DNA of 37,079 nucleotides, taken from contig UQAW01000032.1 in assembly GCA_900539175.1 (NCBI GenBank), positions 1 to 37,079 on the forward strand, read 5' to 3'. The translations under genes were made by a program, and so were the position numbers. Shown piece after piece: positions 1 to 8,667 of the stretch. The notes below the pieces were generated by a model. The model was not told where the DNA came from and ran no database searches. It saw nothing but the letters and a program-made list of their open reading frames with translations. Source of the stretch: an uncultured Lachnospiraceae bacterium. GTDB taxonomy: Bacteria > Bacillota > Clostridia > Lachnospirales > Lachnospiraceae. Numbering within the stretch: the first letter of the stretch is position 1; each line of letters begins with the position of its first letter.

Positions 1-56
1 TGCGGAGCAATCCGTGTATCATAGGGGGCAAAATACCTTTTGACCCCAACATCATA
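1..56 (+). repeat. F1 repeat, right-end fragment A (cut by window edge)
   Basis: Nearly identical to the right end of copy B (18612-18664), including ACCTTTTGACCCCAACATC. The left part lies outside the window. Confidence 0.85.
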
Positions 57-69
57 TATTTTAGAGTAT

Positions 70-91
70 GTCTGAAATCCTGTTTTCAGAC
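70..91. repeat. Short hairpin GTCTGAAA/TTTCAGAC
   Basis: A perfect 8-base inverted repeat around a 6-base loop, just right of the F1 fragment at 1-56. Similar GTCTGA/TCAGAC arms occur in the terminator at 32929-32958. Confidence 0.5.
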
Positions 92-116
92 ACACCTCAG
101 GAAAGGATTTTTAGAA

Positions 117-182
117 ATGGACGACACGGACAGCGTGCCTTCGGAAAATGCAAATTATACACCAACAATTCCATATGAATAA
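117..182 (+). CDS. Possible 21-residue leader or small protein
   Basis: ATG at 117 opens 21 codons (MDDTDSVPSENANYTPTIPY plus E) ending in TAA at 180-182. A plausible ribosome site GGAAAGG ends ten bases upstream. The stop codon touches the left arm of the terminator hairpin at 182-229, so the layout is ribosome site, short frame, terminator, then the CorC-type gene at 272. That is how a leader peptide or an independent small gene would look, but the peptide has no obvious regulatory codon run, and no strong promoter is visible within the window. Chance is a real alternative. Confidence 0.3.
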   Translation: MDDTDSVPSENANYTPTIPYE

Positions 183-229
183 AAAAGGCATAGCCTGTCA
201 GCTTAAGGATGAGCAGGTTATGTCTTTTT
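182..229 (+). terminator. Rho-independent terminator or attenuator upstream of the CorC-type gene
   Basis: A 16-base-pair stem (182-197 with 214-229, two G-U pairs) ends in CTTTTTG on the plus strand. It can end a transcript entering from the left edge or act as an attenuator for the gene at 272. Confidence 0.7.
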
Positions 230-271
230 GTACTTTAAATTACCTGTTTTCAGCAAGAAAGAGAGGATTTT

Positions 272-1543
272 ATGAACAGCAACACCATATCACTAATCAT
301 CATTGCAATATGTATCGCAATGTCTGCCTACTTTTCAGCTACGGAGACCGCATTCTCCGCACTGAATCATATCCGCATTAAAAATATGGCAGAAAAAGGG
401 AATTCCAGGGCCGCCCTGGTCTTAAAACTATCTGCAAACTATAACAATCTGCTCTCCACCATCCTGATCGGCAATAACATTGTGAATATTGCCATGACCT
501 CACTGACAACTGTACTCTTTGTCAGATGGATGGGCGGTGACCAGGGAGCCAGTGTAGCCACATTGGTCACAACGGTTGTTGTGCTGATTTTCGGTGAAGT
601 ATCCCCAAAAAGTATTGCCAAAGAATCTCCGGAAGCTGTAGCCATGTTTTCAGCTCCTCTGCTTCGGATTCTGATTTTTCTGCTTACGCCTTTTAACTTC
701 CTGTTTGCGCAGTGGAAAAAGCTGCTCTCCAAGATTATTAAGTCTTCCGAAGACCGCGGTATCACGGACGAAGAACTTTTGACAATCGTAGAAGAGGCAC
801 AGCAGGAAGGCGGCATTGACGAGCAGGAAAGTAATCTGATCCGCAGAGCAATTGAATTTATGGATCTGGAAACTGTGGATATCTATACACCGCGTGTAGA
901 TATTGTTGCGATCCCTTCAGATGCCGCAAAACAAGAAATTGCCGATCTCTTTCTGGAAACCGGCTATTCCCGGCTTCCCGTATATGATGAAGATATTGAC
1001 CACATTATCGGAGTCGTCAATCAAAAGGATTTTCACAATTACATCTTCAATACAAAGCAGGCGCTGAACTCCATCATCCGGCCGGTGCTCTTTATCACAC
1101 CGAATATGAAGATCGGAACACTGCTTAAAAATCTTCAGGCGGGAAAATCTCACATTGCAATTATCCTGGACGAATTCGGGGGAACCGAAGGTCTTGTAAC
1201 GATGGAGGATATCGTAGAAGAACTGGTTGGAGAAATCTGGGATGAACACGACGAAGTTATTCAGGAGATCCAGCCTGTCTCTCAGGATGAATACCTGGTC
1301 ATGGGCAGCACCAATGTAGATAAATTATTTGAAAAACTGGGGATTGAGAAAGAATTTGAAGTTATAACCGTCAGCGGCTGGGTTATGGAGTACATGGAAT
1401 GTCTTCCCAAAGAAAATGACAGTTTTATCAGCGACGGCCTGGAGGTCACAGTTCTTAAGATGAATGACCGCCGAATAGAACAGGTTCGGGTCAGAAAAAT
1501 CTCTCCCTCCTCCGGCAACAGTAATGACACCACCGCTTCCTGA
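272..1543 (+). CDS. CNNM/CorC (HlyC) family membrane protein with CBS domains
   Basis: This 423-residue protein has the usual three-part plan of the family. Residues about 1-190 form a DUF21/CNNM transmembrane domain (hydrophobic start, then the FSATETAFSALN and LIGNNIVNIAMTS segments typical of the family). About 200-330 form a pair of CBS domains (TPRVDIVAIP, SRLPVYDEDIDHIIGVVN, DEFGGTEGLVTMEDIVEELVGEI). About 340-410 is the CorC_HlyC C-terminal domain. Characterised relatives are linked to Mg2+ or Co2+ efflux; hemolysin is an old and misleading name. The start has a good ribosome site (AGAGAGGA, 6-7 bases upstream). A terminator-like hairpin at 182-229 lies just before it, so the gene either has its own short promoter region or is read through an attenuator. 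Family assignment is firm; the transported ion is not shown by the sequence. Confidence 0.93.
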   Translation: MNSNTISLIIIAICIAMSAYFSATETAFSALNHIRIKNMAEKGNSRAALVLKLSANYNNLLSTILIGNNIVNIAMTSLTTVLFVRWMGGDQGASVATLVTTVVVLIFGEVSPKSIAKESPEAVAMFSAPLLRILIFLLTPFNFLFAQWKKLLSKIIKSSEDRGITDEELLTIVEEAQQEGGIDEQESNLIRRAIEFMDLETVDIYTPRVDIVAIPSDAAKQEIADLFLETGYSRLPVYDEDIDHIIGVVNQKDFHNYIFNTKQALNSIIRPVLFITPNMKIGTLLKNLQAGKSHIAIILDEFGGTEGLVTMEDIVEELVGEIWDEHDEVIQEIQPVSQDEYLVMGSTNVDKLFEKLGIEKEFEVITVSGWVMEYMECLPKENDSFISDGLEVTVLKMNDRRIEQVRVRKISPSSGNSNDTTAS

Positions 1544-1633
1544 AATGCAATCAGTAAATTTTGACAAGACCATTGCTTTTCCGTCTCAACTATTGTACTA
1601 TATATGCAATACAAAAATTCAAAGGAGGCAACT

Positions 1634-2194
1634 ATGAAAGAACAACAGGATACACTTTTCTGTGCATTGCAGGAATGTCAGAAAAATGAAGAACTGATCT
1701 CCATCTATTGTTATGATGAAGATGACAATACTTCCGATGATTCTTACACCGGATGGGTTGTCGGTTTGGACCATGATTTGATTTTGCTTGCCTGTATATC
1801 ATCGGATGCACTTTACGATGGTTTTGTGTTAAAAGAAGTCAGCGAAATTTACCGAATTGACAGGAATACTTATTATGAGAAAAAGATGGCAAAATTATAC
1901 CGCCTGAAACACTCTCAGCATCCCATTTTCAAACTGGGGGCAAAGACCGATTTATTGAAAGGCTTTTTGGAGTTTGGTCAAACGCACCATCTGATTTTTA
2001 CAATTACCCAGACGGATGGCTATTCCTTCAGTGGTTTTCTCAAATCCTTTGATCAAAAAACCCTGACCATTCGGGAGGTAGATTCCGCAGGCGAAGAAAA
2101 CGGAACGATCCTCATACGAATCGGTGATGTATTGACTTTTGAGTTAGACGGTTATTATGAACAGTGTCTCCGTCTGCTGCAAGAAGAACTCTAA
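1634..2194 (+). CDS. Protein of unknown function with two similar Sm-like halves
   Basis: A 186-residue soluble protein that I do not recognise. The start at 1634 is chosen because AAAGGAGG lies six bases upstream; an in-frame ATG at 1604 has no such site. The two halves look alike. Residues about 18-95 contain a GWVVGLDHDLILLACIS strand pair ending in EIYRIDRNTYYEKKM. Residues about 110-186 contain SGFLKSFDQKTLTIREVDS ending in DVLTFELDGYYEQCLRLL. Each half reads as a five-strand acidic beta barrel of the Sm/Hfq-like kind, but that is an impression from the pattern, not a domain match. It follows the CorC-type gene by 90 bases and has a weak promoter candidate of its own (TTGCTT at 1573, TACTAT at 1596, spacing 17). 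Function unknown. Confidence 0.8.
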   Translation: MKEQQDTLFCALQECQKNEELISIYCYDEDDNTSDDSYTGWVVGLDHDLILLACISSDALYDGFVLKEVSEIYRIDRNTYYEKKMAKLYRLKHSQHPIFKLGAKTDLLKGFLEFGQTHHLIFTITQTDGYSFSGFLKSFDQKTLTIREVDSAGEENGTILIRIGDVLTFELDGYYEQCLRLLQEEL

Positions 2195-2197
2195 TAT

Positions 2198-2262
2198 TTT
2201 AAACATAGGGAAGGCATCAGATGTAATTCATCATTTCATCTGATGCCTTCCCTATGTTTAAA
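2198..2262. terminator. Bidirectional terminator between convergent genes
   Basis: A perfect 26-base inverted repeat (2198-2223 and 2237-2262) around a 13-base loop. The outer TTTAAA ends supply U-rich tails in both directions. It closes the plus-strand gene ending at 2194 and the minus-strand hemL ending at 2283. Confidence 0.92.
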
Positions 2263-2282
2263 TCAGACATGCATTTTTTGTA

Positions 2283-3566
2283 TTACCGTGCTTTCAAATA
2301 GCTTTCAAAGACTTCCAATGTCCGTTCTATAATGGTGTCATCATGCATACAAGAAAGAAACATCGCCTCAAACTGCGAGGAAGCAAGGTGAATTCCATGA
2401 CCCAGCATATAAGCAAAATATTGTGCAAATACTTTCGTATCTGCGGTCTTTGCACTGGTATAGTCTGTGACGGGTTCTTTTGTAAAGAACAAGCTTCCCA
2501 AAGATCCGACATAATTCATAGAATAAGGCAGATGATACTGCCCGATCAGTTTTTCCATGCCCCCATAAAGTTTTTCGCCCAACCGCTCCAATTCTTTGTA
2601 TTTTTCCTGATTGTCATGGAGGATTTGGAGCTGGGTCATACCGGCTGCCATGGCAATCGGATTACCGCTTAAGGTTCCCGCCTGATAAACCTTTCCAGCA
2701 GGAGATACAACACTCATCACATCTTTTCTTCCCCCGTAAGCACCTACCGGCATTCCGCCCCCGATAATTTTTCCGTATGTCACCATATCCGGGCGTACGC
2801 CAAAATATTCCGCAGCGCCTCCGAAGGCAAGGCGGAATCCGGTGATTACTTCATCAAAGATCAACAATGCGCCACTTTCGTCGCAGAGCTGCCGCAGTCC
2901 CTCCAGAAATCCTGGTTTCGGAAGCACCACACCCATATTGGCTGCAACAGGTTCCACAATAATAGCAGCTACCTGGTCTTTATTAGCCTGAAGCAGATAT
3001 TCCACGCTTTCCAGATCATTATACACGGCAGTCAGAGTATCCGCAGTAGCGCCTCTTGTTACACCCAGGCTATCCGGAACCCCGGCGGTCATCACTCCGG
3101 AACCTGCACTTACCAACATGGCATCACTGTGTCCATGGTAACAGCCTGCAAATTTGATAATTTTATCCCGTCCCGTGAATCCCCGTGCAGCACGGATTGC
3201 ACTCATAACTGCTTCTGTCCCGGAATTGACCATGCGAATCATCTCTACATGAGGGATACTGTTACAGATAAATTTTGCAATCTGGACTTCTATTTCGGTA
3301 GCTGCTCCAAAACTCATGCCGTTCTCACAGGCATTCACCACCTGTCTCAACACTTCCTGATTGTTGTGCCCCAGAATCATGGGCCCCCAGGAGCAGATGT
3401 AATCAATATATTTATTTCCATCCACATCAAAGATATATGGGCCGTCGGCACGCTTCATAAACCGGGGCGTCATCCCTACAGAGCCATATGCACGAACCGG
3501 AGAGTTTACACCGCCCGGAATATATTGTACTGCTTCCTCAAATAAAAGTTCCGACTTCGTTTTCAT
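2283..3566 (-). CDS. hemL: Glutamate-1-semialdehyde 2,1-aminomutase
   Basis: This cytosolic PLP enzyme converts glutamate-1-semialdehyde to 5-aminolevulinate, the C5-route entry to tetrapyrroles. The 427-residue length matches the family. Visible signatures are PGGVNSPVRA near residue 18, GTEAVMSAIRAARG near 117, FDEVITGFR near 237 and the PLP lysine in TYGKIIGGGMPVGA (K266). The start is placed at 3566, where GGAGG lies about nine bases upstream; it overlaps the hemB stop as ATGA, so the two genes are translationally coupled. The substrate-making enzymes (glutamyl-tRNA synthetase and HemA) are not in the window. The gene ends just before the strong terminator at 2198-2262. Confidence 0.97.
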   Translation of the reverse strand: MKTKSELLFEEAVQYIPGGVNSPVRAYGSVGMTPRFMKRADGPYIFDVDGNKYIDYICSWGPMILGHNNQEVLRQVVNACENGMSFGAATEIEVQIAKFICNSIPHVEMIRMVNSGTEAVMSAIRAARGFTGRDKIIKFAGCYHGHSDAMLVSAGSGVMTAGVPDSLGVTRGATADTLTAVYNDLESVEYLLQANKDQVAAIIVEPVAANMGVVLPKPGFLEGLRQLCDESGALLIFDEVITGFRLAFGGAAEYFGVRPDMVTYGKIIGGGMPVGAYGGRKDVMSVVSPAGKVYQAGTLSGNPIAMAAGMTQLQILHDNQEKYKELERLGEKLYGGMEKLIGQYHLPYSMNYVGSLGSLFFTKEPVTDYTSAKTADTKVFAQYFAYMLGHGIHLASSQFEAMFLSCMHDDTIIERTLEVFESYLKAR

Positions 3567-4546
3567 CCGATTTTTCCCTCCTCCATACATTTTGCAAGCT
3601 CTTTTGCATAATAGGTCAGATAAATCTGGGCGCCGGCACGATATGCGCCCGCTGCCATTTCACACATAATTCGTTCTTCGTCAACCCAACCATTTCTGGC
3701 AGCTGCTTTTACCATAGCGTATTCACCGCTGACACTGTACGCTGCCACTGGTACATGAACCGCATCATGCACTTTTGTTACCATATCCAGATAAGACATT
3801 GCCGGTTTCACCATAATGATATCGGCTCCTTCTTCCACATCCAGCAATGCTTCCTTTACTCCCTCACGGCTGTTGTGAAAATCCATCTGATAACTCTTAC
3901 GGTCCCCAAAAGACGGAGCGGAACCCGCTGCATCCCGGAAAGGTCCGTAAAAAGCAGATGCGTATTTTACCGCATAGGACATAATCGGGATTTCTTTATG
4001 ACCATGCTGATCCAATTTTTCGCGGATTGCCCGCACCCTTCCATCCATCATATCGGAAGGTGCCACCATATCAGCTCCTGCCTGCACATGAGACAATGCT
4101 GTTCGGCTCAAAAGTTCCAATGTTTGATCATTTTCCACCTCATGACCACAAAGCACACCGCAGTGACCATGGGAAGTATATTCACACATACAGACATCGG
4201 TAATATAGTACAAATCCGGAAACTGCTTTTTCGCTTCCTGCAGCGCACGCTGCACAATTCCATCTTCCGCATATGCCTGACTTCCAACTTCATCCTTCAC
4301 ATCTGGAATGCCAAACAGCATCACATTACTGACACCCACTTTGACAAGACGTTCCAACTCATAGGGCATACGGTCAATACTGTAACGGTACTGTCCTTCC
4401 ATGGATGGGATTTCTTCTTCGATACCAATTCCTTCTTTTACAAACATCGGATAAATCAGAGAGGATTTATCCATTCTCGTCTCACGAACCATCCTGCGGA
4501 TGCTTTCTCCTCCGCGCAGACGGCGCGGTCTTATCATCATATCCAT
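3563..4546 (-). CDS. hemB: Delta-aminolevulinic acid dehydratase (porphobilinogen synthase)
   Basis: Condenses two 5-aminolevulinate molecules to porphobilinogen, the step after HemL. The 327 residues carry both active-site lysines (K194 in SYAVKYASAFYGPF, K247 in IIMVKPAMSYLD) and the three-cysteine zinc site CMCEYTSHGHCG (C119, C121, C129), so this is predicted to be the zinc-dependent type. It is first in a two-gene operon with hemL and has a good promoter at 4635-4663. The first ATG, preceded by AAGGATAG, is used; the third or fourth codon could also serve. A dedicated hemB-hemL pair suggests 5-aminolevulinate made here feeds haem, sirohaem or cobamide synthesis encoded elsewhere. Confidence 0.97.
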   Translation of the reverse strand: MDMMIRPRRLRGGESIRRMVRETRMDKSSLIYPMFVKEGIGIEEEIPSMEGQYRYSIDRMPYELERLVKVGVSNVMLFGIPDVKDEVGSQAYAEDGIVQRALQEAKKQFPDLYYITDVCMCEYTSHGHCGVLCGHEVENDQTLELLSRTALSHVQAGADMVAPSDMMDGRVRAIREKLDQHGHKEIPIMSYAVKYASAFYGPFRDAAGSAPSFGDRKSYQMDFHNSREGVKEALLDVEEGADIIMVKPAMSYLDMVTKVHDAVHVPVAAYSVSGEYAMVKAAARNGWVDEERIMCEMAAGAYRAGAQIYLTYYAKELAKCMEEGKIG

Positions 4547-4634
4547 CTTCTATCCTTCTTTCCTGAATTTCCAAAATGACAACTGCCTCTCTTATCAGGC
4601 TCTCAAAAAATTCCGCAATTGCCTGTATACTTGT

Positions 4635-4663
4635 ATTGTATCATGCATCTGCCAGAAACGCAA
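4635..4663 (-). promoter_or_regulatory. Sigma-A promoter for hemB-hemL
   Basis: Reading the minus strand: TTGCGT (4663-4658), 17 bases, TACAAT (4640-4635). It lies about 90 bases before the hemB start. Confidence 0.65.
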
Positions 4664-4711
4664 AAAAGAGATACAAATTTCCTGCCACAGAAAATTTGCA
4701 CTGCAAGCACA

Positions 4712-5731
4712 TCATCGACGCAGTGTATAGTAAAGCTGTGCCACAACCGTAAACAGGGCACTGATCAGAAGTTGGCTATAATATCCAAGTCCCCTCGAAA
4801 GAACCATCGCCGGCAAAAGCACCGAACCGAAAACCGGAGCAAAAATTTTCAAAAACAGACTTTCACTGATGCCCATTCCTCCCGGAAGCGGAAGCATGTC
4901 CACGGAAACAGAAATTACTGCCTGTAAGAGCACCACATCCCACATGGATGTACCTGACATACCGAATGCCAGATAAACCATCCATGTCACAGTAAACAAC
5001 GCCATGCGTTGTGCAAACGTAATCAAAATCACATGAAAAATTACTTTTTTATGATCTTTCAGATACGCTGCTGTCTCCCTGTAAACCTCCATGGATTCCA
5101 GAAGTTTTTTTCTGCGTGATTCTTTTTGTTTCATGAGGTGCAGTCTTTCCAGCCACTCCATCCCCTTCACCAGAATTTTTTCTGCCAAAACCGGGTGAAA
5201 CACCAATACCGTCATAAAACCCACACAGAAAACATTCAACATAAGTCCCAGATAATATATGGGAAGAATCTCTTCCAGATACCGATGCAGAAAGCCTCTG
5301 CAAAAAATTAAAATCCCGAGTCCGATAATCACAAGCACCAATTTGTATGTAATTGTAACAACCATTAAAATTACCGTAGCGACCGGAATGGGGATTTTTT
5401 CTTTCTTCATATAATAGATCTGCATCGGCTGCCCACCGCTTGCCGAAGGCGTAATACAGCTGAAGAAAAACCCAACGGAGGAAAACAAAAAGCATATTCT
5501 TCCTTTCAGATGAATCTGAAAGGAACGCATCATATACCAGATGATTACAGATTCCCCCCAGATAAAAATCACTACAAGACCAATTCCCGGAATCAACCAT
5601 CGAATATCCGCATTTTTAATAGCAGCCATCATTGCGCTTAAGTCTTCCCCATGAAAAACACCATATATGGTAAGCCCGAAAACCAAAAGCAGGAAAATAC
5701 CATTCCACACGACCTTCCTTTTGCTCTTCAT
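4712..5731 (-). CDS. Flippase-like membrane protein, lysylphosphatidylglycerol synthase TM-region family
   Basis: A 339-residue integral membrane protein with about eight hydrophobic segments. It matches the UPF0104/LPG_synthase_TM pattern: the SASGGQPMQIYYMKKEKIP motif near residue 97 and a glycine-rich LPLPGGMGISES motif near residue 278. Such proteins are the membrane half of MprF or stand alone as putative lipid-linked substrate flippases. No soluble aminoacyl-transferase domain follows, so this is the stand-alone kind and its substrate is unknown. The ATG follows GAGGAGGAAG. It is likely monocistronic, with a promoter at 5774-5802. Confidence 0.82.
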   Translation of the reverse strand: MKSKRKVVWNGIFLLLVFGLTIYGVFHGEDLSAMMAAIKNADIRWLIPGIGLVVIFIWGESVIIWYMMRSFQIHLKGRICFLFSSVGFFFSCITPSASGGQPMQIYYMKKEKIPIPVATVILMVVTITYKLVLVIIGLGILIFCRGFLHRYLEEILPIYYLGLMLNVFCVGFMTVLVFHPVLAEKILVKGMEWLERLHLMKQKESRRKKLLESMEVYRETAAYLKDHKKVIFHVILITFAQRMALFTVTWMVYLAFGMSGTSMWDVVLLQAVISVSVDMLPLPGGMGISESLFLKIFAPVFGSVLLPAMVLSRGLGYYSQLLISALFTVVAQLYYTLRR

Positions 5732-5773
5732 GCACTTCCTCCTCTCTTATCTCCGAACCAGGATACGTTCTAA

Positions 5774-5802
5774 AGTATAACAGGGTCTCTCGGGATACTC
5801 AA
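5774..5802 (-). promoter_or_regulatory. Sigma-A promoter for the flippase-like gene
   Basis: Minus strand: TTGAGT (5802-5797), 17 bases, TATACT (5779-5774), about 43 bases before the start codon. Confidence 0.65.
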
Positions 5803-5860
5803 GAACATTGTCCATATCTTCAAAAAATATTAAGAGTCATCCTTTTAAACCTATGCTCCT

Positions 5861-5885
5861 CATGGCTGCTGTACGGGATTTTCAT
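5861..5885. repeat. Copy of a 25-base repeat (F3), also at 37000-37024
   Basis: These 25 bases, just past the bceB-type stop codon, match 37000-37024 at 23 of 25 positions in the same orientation. The other copy flanks a long hairpin between two F2 repeats, so this may be a remnant of such an element. Confidence 0.55.
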
Positions 5886-5887
5886 CG

Positions 5888-7783
5888 TTATATTTCTATA
5901 TTTCTCCAATACATGGAAACTGACAGACAATAGCAGAGGACAAAGATAATCAATACAATCAATACGCTTCCAATCTGAATTGACATCAGACTTGTATACA
6001 TCATTTGTTCCAGCGCATGTACAGAAAAATAAGACGAGATACTCATAACAATAAATGGTATTCCATAAGCCATACCCACTTCCCGTGCAACAGATTTATG
6101 CAGTATCTTACTTTCAAATCCCATTTTTTTCAATATCAGATACCGCTCCTTTTCCTCAAACGCATCATTGTATACTTTCATAAACATAATGCTTCCGCTC
6201 GCCAGAATAAATACCAGAAACATGAAAATACAGATGGAATACAGCACTTTAATCCAGTCAATATCACTGCTGTCCGGATCGATCGCCACCCGTGCGGTAT
6301 AATTTTCTTCGGTATTACTGGTCAGCGTATGAAGTGCCTCCCTCGCTTCCTCAAACCGTTCAAGATCAGCAATCTGATAATTGTACGTATATAATTCCTG
6401 CCCCAGAGGAAGCAAATGTTCATACTCTTCATCATTTACCACATAAAAGCTCATGCTTTCCTGCAAATATCCAAGATAGGGAATATTCGTGTCCTTAATC
6501 TGGTTGTAACTTTTCCCGTTGATCGTGACTTCTACATGAGACCGATCCGTCATAAGCGATAAAAGATAGAGATGGGATGCCTTGATGATTTCATCTCCTG
6601 CCGGCTCCTTCAAATCGAACTCCATGCCTGTATCTTCTGCCAATCGTTTCAATCCGGAATAAGGCACGACTGCCCCCTGTTCATACAATCCTTCGATCAA
6701 GGACGAATCCAACGTCAGAATGGGAATCTCCGAACGATACGTAACTCCCCCGTATTCGTCAAGCAGCGCTCTTGCCTTTCCGTCCAATCCGGTCTGATTG
6801 CTTAAAAGCTGGAACGTATATGTGCCGCGAAAATGAACAATATTTTCATATCGGTATTTCATGGCAAATCCTGTTGCCAGTGCCGTGACGGAACACAAGG
6901 ACAATACACATACCATCGCATACGTGCGATAATTCTTTTTCATCCGGAAAATCACATTATTTACCCATAAATTACGCTGCTTCCGGTATAAAAAATATTT
7001 ATTCTTCGCAAGCCTCTGGAAAATCAAAGGTATCAATCCGCCGAACAGCAAATAGACACCTGCAGTGACAAGAATTACTGCTGCAAGGACATTTCCCATC
7101 ACCTCCTGTCCGCCTTCTTTTACTGCCAGATAATAACCGCTGCCAAGAACGCCTACCCCCAGGATTGCTTTTATGATGAGTACTCCCATCTTCTGGCGGA
7201 CATATTCATTTTGTTTTGACGCAGAAATCATATTCAACACACTGCTTCTGACAATGTTGACATAGCCTTTCAGAACAAAAACCAGGTAGATAACCAGATA
7301 GATTCCGACTGTGATTAAAATGGGTGGGATTACAAAGTGAAATCGAATTTCCACGGTAATGTCCGAGATCGCCAGTAAAATCATCTGAAACAATTGTGTC
7401 GTAATCATTCCAAATACAATTCCCAGAATAAGAGCAACCAGACCAGTCAATGCCGTCTCTATCATATACAGCTTTCCGATTTTCTGATTAGTCATTCCCA
7501 TAAAGATATAGGTTCCGATTTCCTTCTTCCGCTTTGTCAGAAACACATTCGTCGAATACCAGATAAAAAAGAACATAAAACACCCAAGTACAAAAGAAAT
7601 AACCTGGATCAGAATATCCACGTTTCTTTTATTCTCCGCCCCAAGCACCTCAAATGCGTCGGAATACAGGATATTCTGAAAATTCAGAAACACCAGCACG
7701 GTAAATGCCAGGGAAACAATCAACGATAAATAGCTTTTAAAACTGTTCTTAAAATTTAAAAATGCCAGTTTCGTCATTCGCAT
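5888..7783 (-). CDS. BceB-type ABC transporter permease (peptide-antibiotic detoxification)
   Basis: A 631-residue FtsX-family permease with the BceB plan: ten predicted membrane segments, with a large external domain of about 200 residues (roughly 315-515) between segments seven and eight. That domain is where family members sense lipid-II-cycle-targeting peptides such as bacitracin or nisin. It shares a 10-base overlap with the ATPase gene upstream, and GGGAGGTGAT inside that gene's end is its ribosome site. The in-frame ATG two codons later is a possible alternative start. Together with the ATPase, kinase and regulator it forms a Bce module; the actual drug cannot be read from sequence. 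Confidence 0.9.
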   Translation of the reverse strand: MRMTKLAFLNFKNSFKSYLSLIVSLAFTVLVFLNFQNILYSDAFEVLGAENKRNVDILIQVISFVLGCFMFFFIWYSTNVFLTKRKKEIGTYIFMGMTNQKIGKLYMIETALTGLVALILGIVFGMITTQLFQMILLAISDITVEIRFHFVIPPILITVGIYLVIYLVFVLKGYVNIVRSSVLNMISASKQNEYVRQKMGVLIIKAILGVGVLGSGYYLAVKEGGQEVMGNVLAAVILVTAGVYLLFGGLIPLIFQRLAKNKYFLYRKQRNLWVNNVIFRMKKNYRTYAMVCVLSLCSVTALATGFAMKYRYENIVHFRGTYTFQLLSNQTGLDGKARALLDEYGGVTYRSEIPILTLDSSLIEGLYEQGAVVPYSGLKRLAEDTGMEFDLKEPAGDEIIKASHLYLLSLMTDRSHVEVTINGKSYNQIKDTNIPYLGYLQESMSFYVVNDEEYEHLLPLGQELYTYNYQIADLERFEEAREALHTLTSNTEENYTARVAIDPDSSDIDWIKVLYSICIFMFLVFILASGSIMFMKVYNDAFEEKERYLILKKMGFESKILHKSVAREVGMAYGIPFIVMSISSYFSVHALEQMMYTSLMSIQIGSVLIVLIIFVLCYCLSVSMYWRNIEI

Positions 7784-8541
7784 GAAAAATCACCTCCCAT
7801 GGAAGTCTGTACCTCAATAATTCTGTCATAAAACTCCTTCCTGCTTGTGCCCTTACTCAATTTGCACTTGATCAGTCCATCGCTTAAGATATACACATCT
7901 TTCGCATAAGAAGCAGAAAAAGGATCATGGGTAACCATCAATATGGTTGCCTGTCCGCTTTCATTGACCGCCCTCAGACACTCCAGAAGATCCTTGCTTG
8001 ATTTGGAGTCCAACGCTCCGGTGGGTTCATCTGCGAATATGATTTCCGGATCTGTGATCAATGCACGGCAGGCTGCCCCTCTTTGTTTCTGACCGCCGGA
8101 CAACTGATACGGATACTTTTGAAGATGTTCTCTAAGCCCGAATATACGGCTTAATTCCTCTGTCTTTTGGATACAACTCGTGCTTGAGACTCCATTCAAA
8201 GATAATGGAAGTGCAATATTATCTCCAAGAGTCATGGTATCCAGAAGATTATAGTCCTGGAACACAAACCCAATCTTATCTCTGCGCAATTTTGAAAGTT
8301 CTTTGTTGGATACCTTTGTAATATCTTTGTTATCCAGGATCACAGATCCCTGTGTAGGCTGATCAATGGTCGACAGAATATTCAGAAGAGTGGACTTTCC
8401 TGATCCTGACGGTCCCATAACTGCGATAAAATCATTCTGGTATATGGTCAGATCAATTCCTTTGAGCACCCTTGTCTGAAAATCTTTTGCTCCATAATTT
8501 TTCACCAGATTCTTGATTTCAACAACTTTTTTATCATTCAC
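7774..8541 (-). CDS. BceA-type ABC transporter ATP-binding protein
   Basis: A 255-residue ATPase of the MacB/LolD/BceA group, partner of the permease that follows. Walker A is GPSGSGKS at residues 43-50, the signature is LSGGQKQR, Walker B is IIFADEPTGALD, and a D-loop and H-loop (VTHD) are present. Family length and motifs are intact, so it should be active. It has its own regulated-looking promoter in the 120-base gap after the kinase gene, as is usual for Bce modules, where the response regulator activates the transporter genes. GAGGAGG lies 12 bases before ATG, a rather long spacing. Confidence 0.93.
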   Translation of the reverse strand: MNDKKVVEIKNLVKNYGAKDFQTRVLKGIDLTIYQNDFIAVMGPSGSGKSTLLNILSTIDQPTQGSVILDNKDITKVSNKELSKLRRDKIGFVFQDYNLLDTMTLGDNIALPLSLNGVSSTSCIQKTEELSRIFGLREHLQKYPYQLSGGQKQRGAACRALITDPEIIFADEPTGALDSKSSKDLLECLRAVNESGQATILMVTHDPFSASYAKDVYILSDGLIKCKLSKGTSRKEFYDRIIEVQTSMGGDFSCE

Positions 8542-8584
8542 ATTGATTTCCTCCTCGCTTTATTCAATCTTTTAGCTATCCACT

Positions 8585-8628
8585 ATTATAAAGAACTCCA
8601 TTCATAAAATCCTTACATCCACATTACA
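8585..8628 (-). promoter_or_regulatory. Activator-dependent promoter of the bceAB-type genes with tandem TGTAA sites
   Basis: On the minus strand a good -10 (TATAAT, 8590-8585) has no good -35. Immediately upstream are two direct repeats of TGTAA (8617-8613 and 8628-8624) spaced 11 bases, one helical turn, and a third at 8648-8644. OmpR-family regulators such as BceR commonly bind direct or inverted repeats next to a weak -35. That the BceR-type protein here binds them is inference. Confidence 0.6.
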
Positions 8629-8634
8629 AAAATA

Positions 8635-8667
8635 CCTCCAACATTACAATACGTGTAATGTCAGAGG
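8635..8667. repeat. Inverted repeat spanning the bceS-type stop codon
   Basis: Two 13-base arms (8635-8647 and 8655-8667; 11 of 13 match, the inner ACATTAC/GTAATGT perfect) around 7 bases. Reading minus, the hairpin contains the kinase stop codon and is followed by TATTTTTG. It could be a weak terminator separating regulator and transporter genes, a BceR-type operator, or both. Confidence 0.6.
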
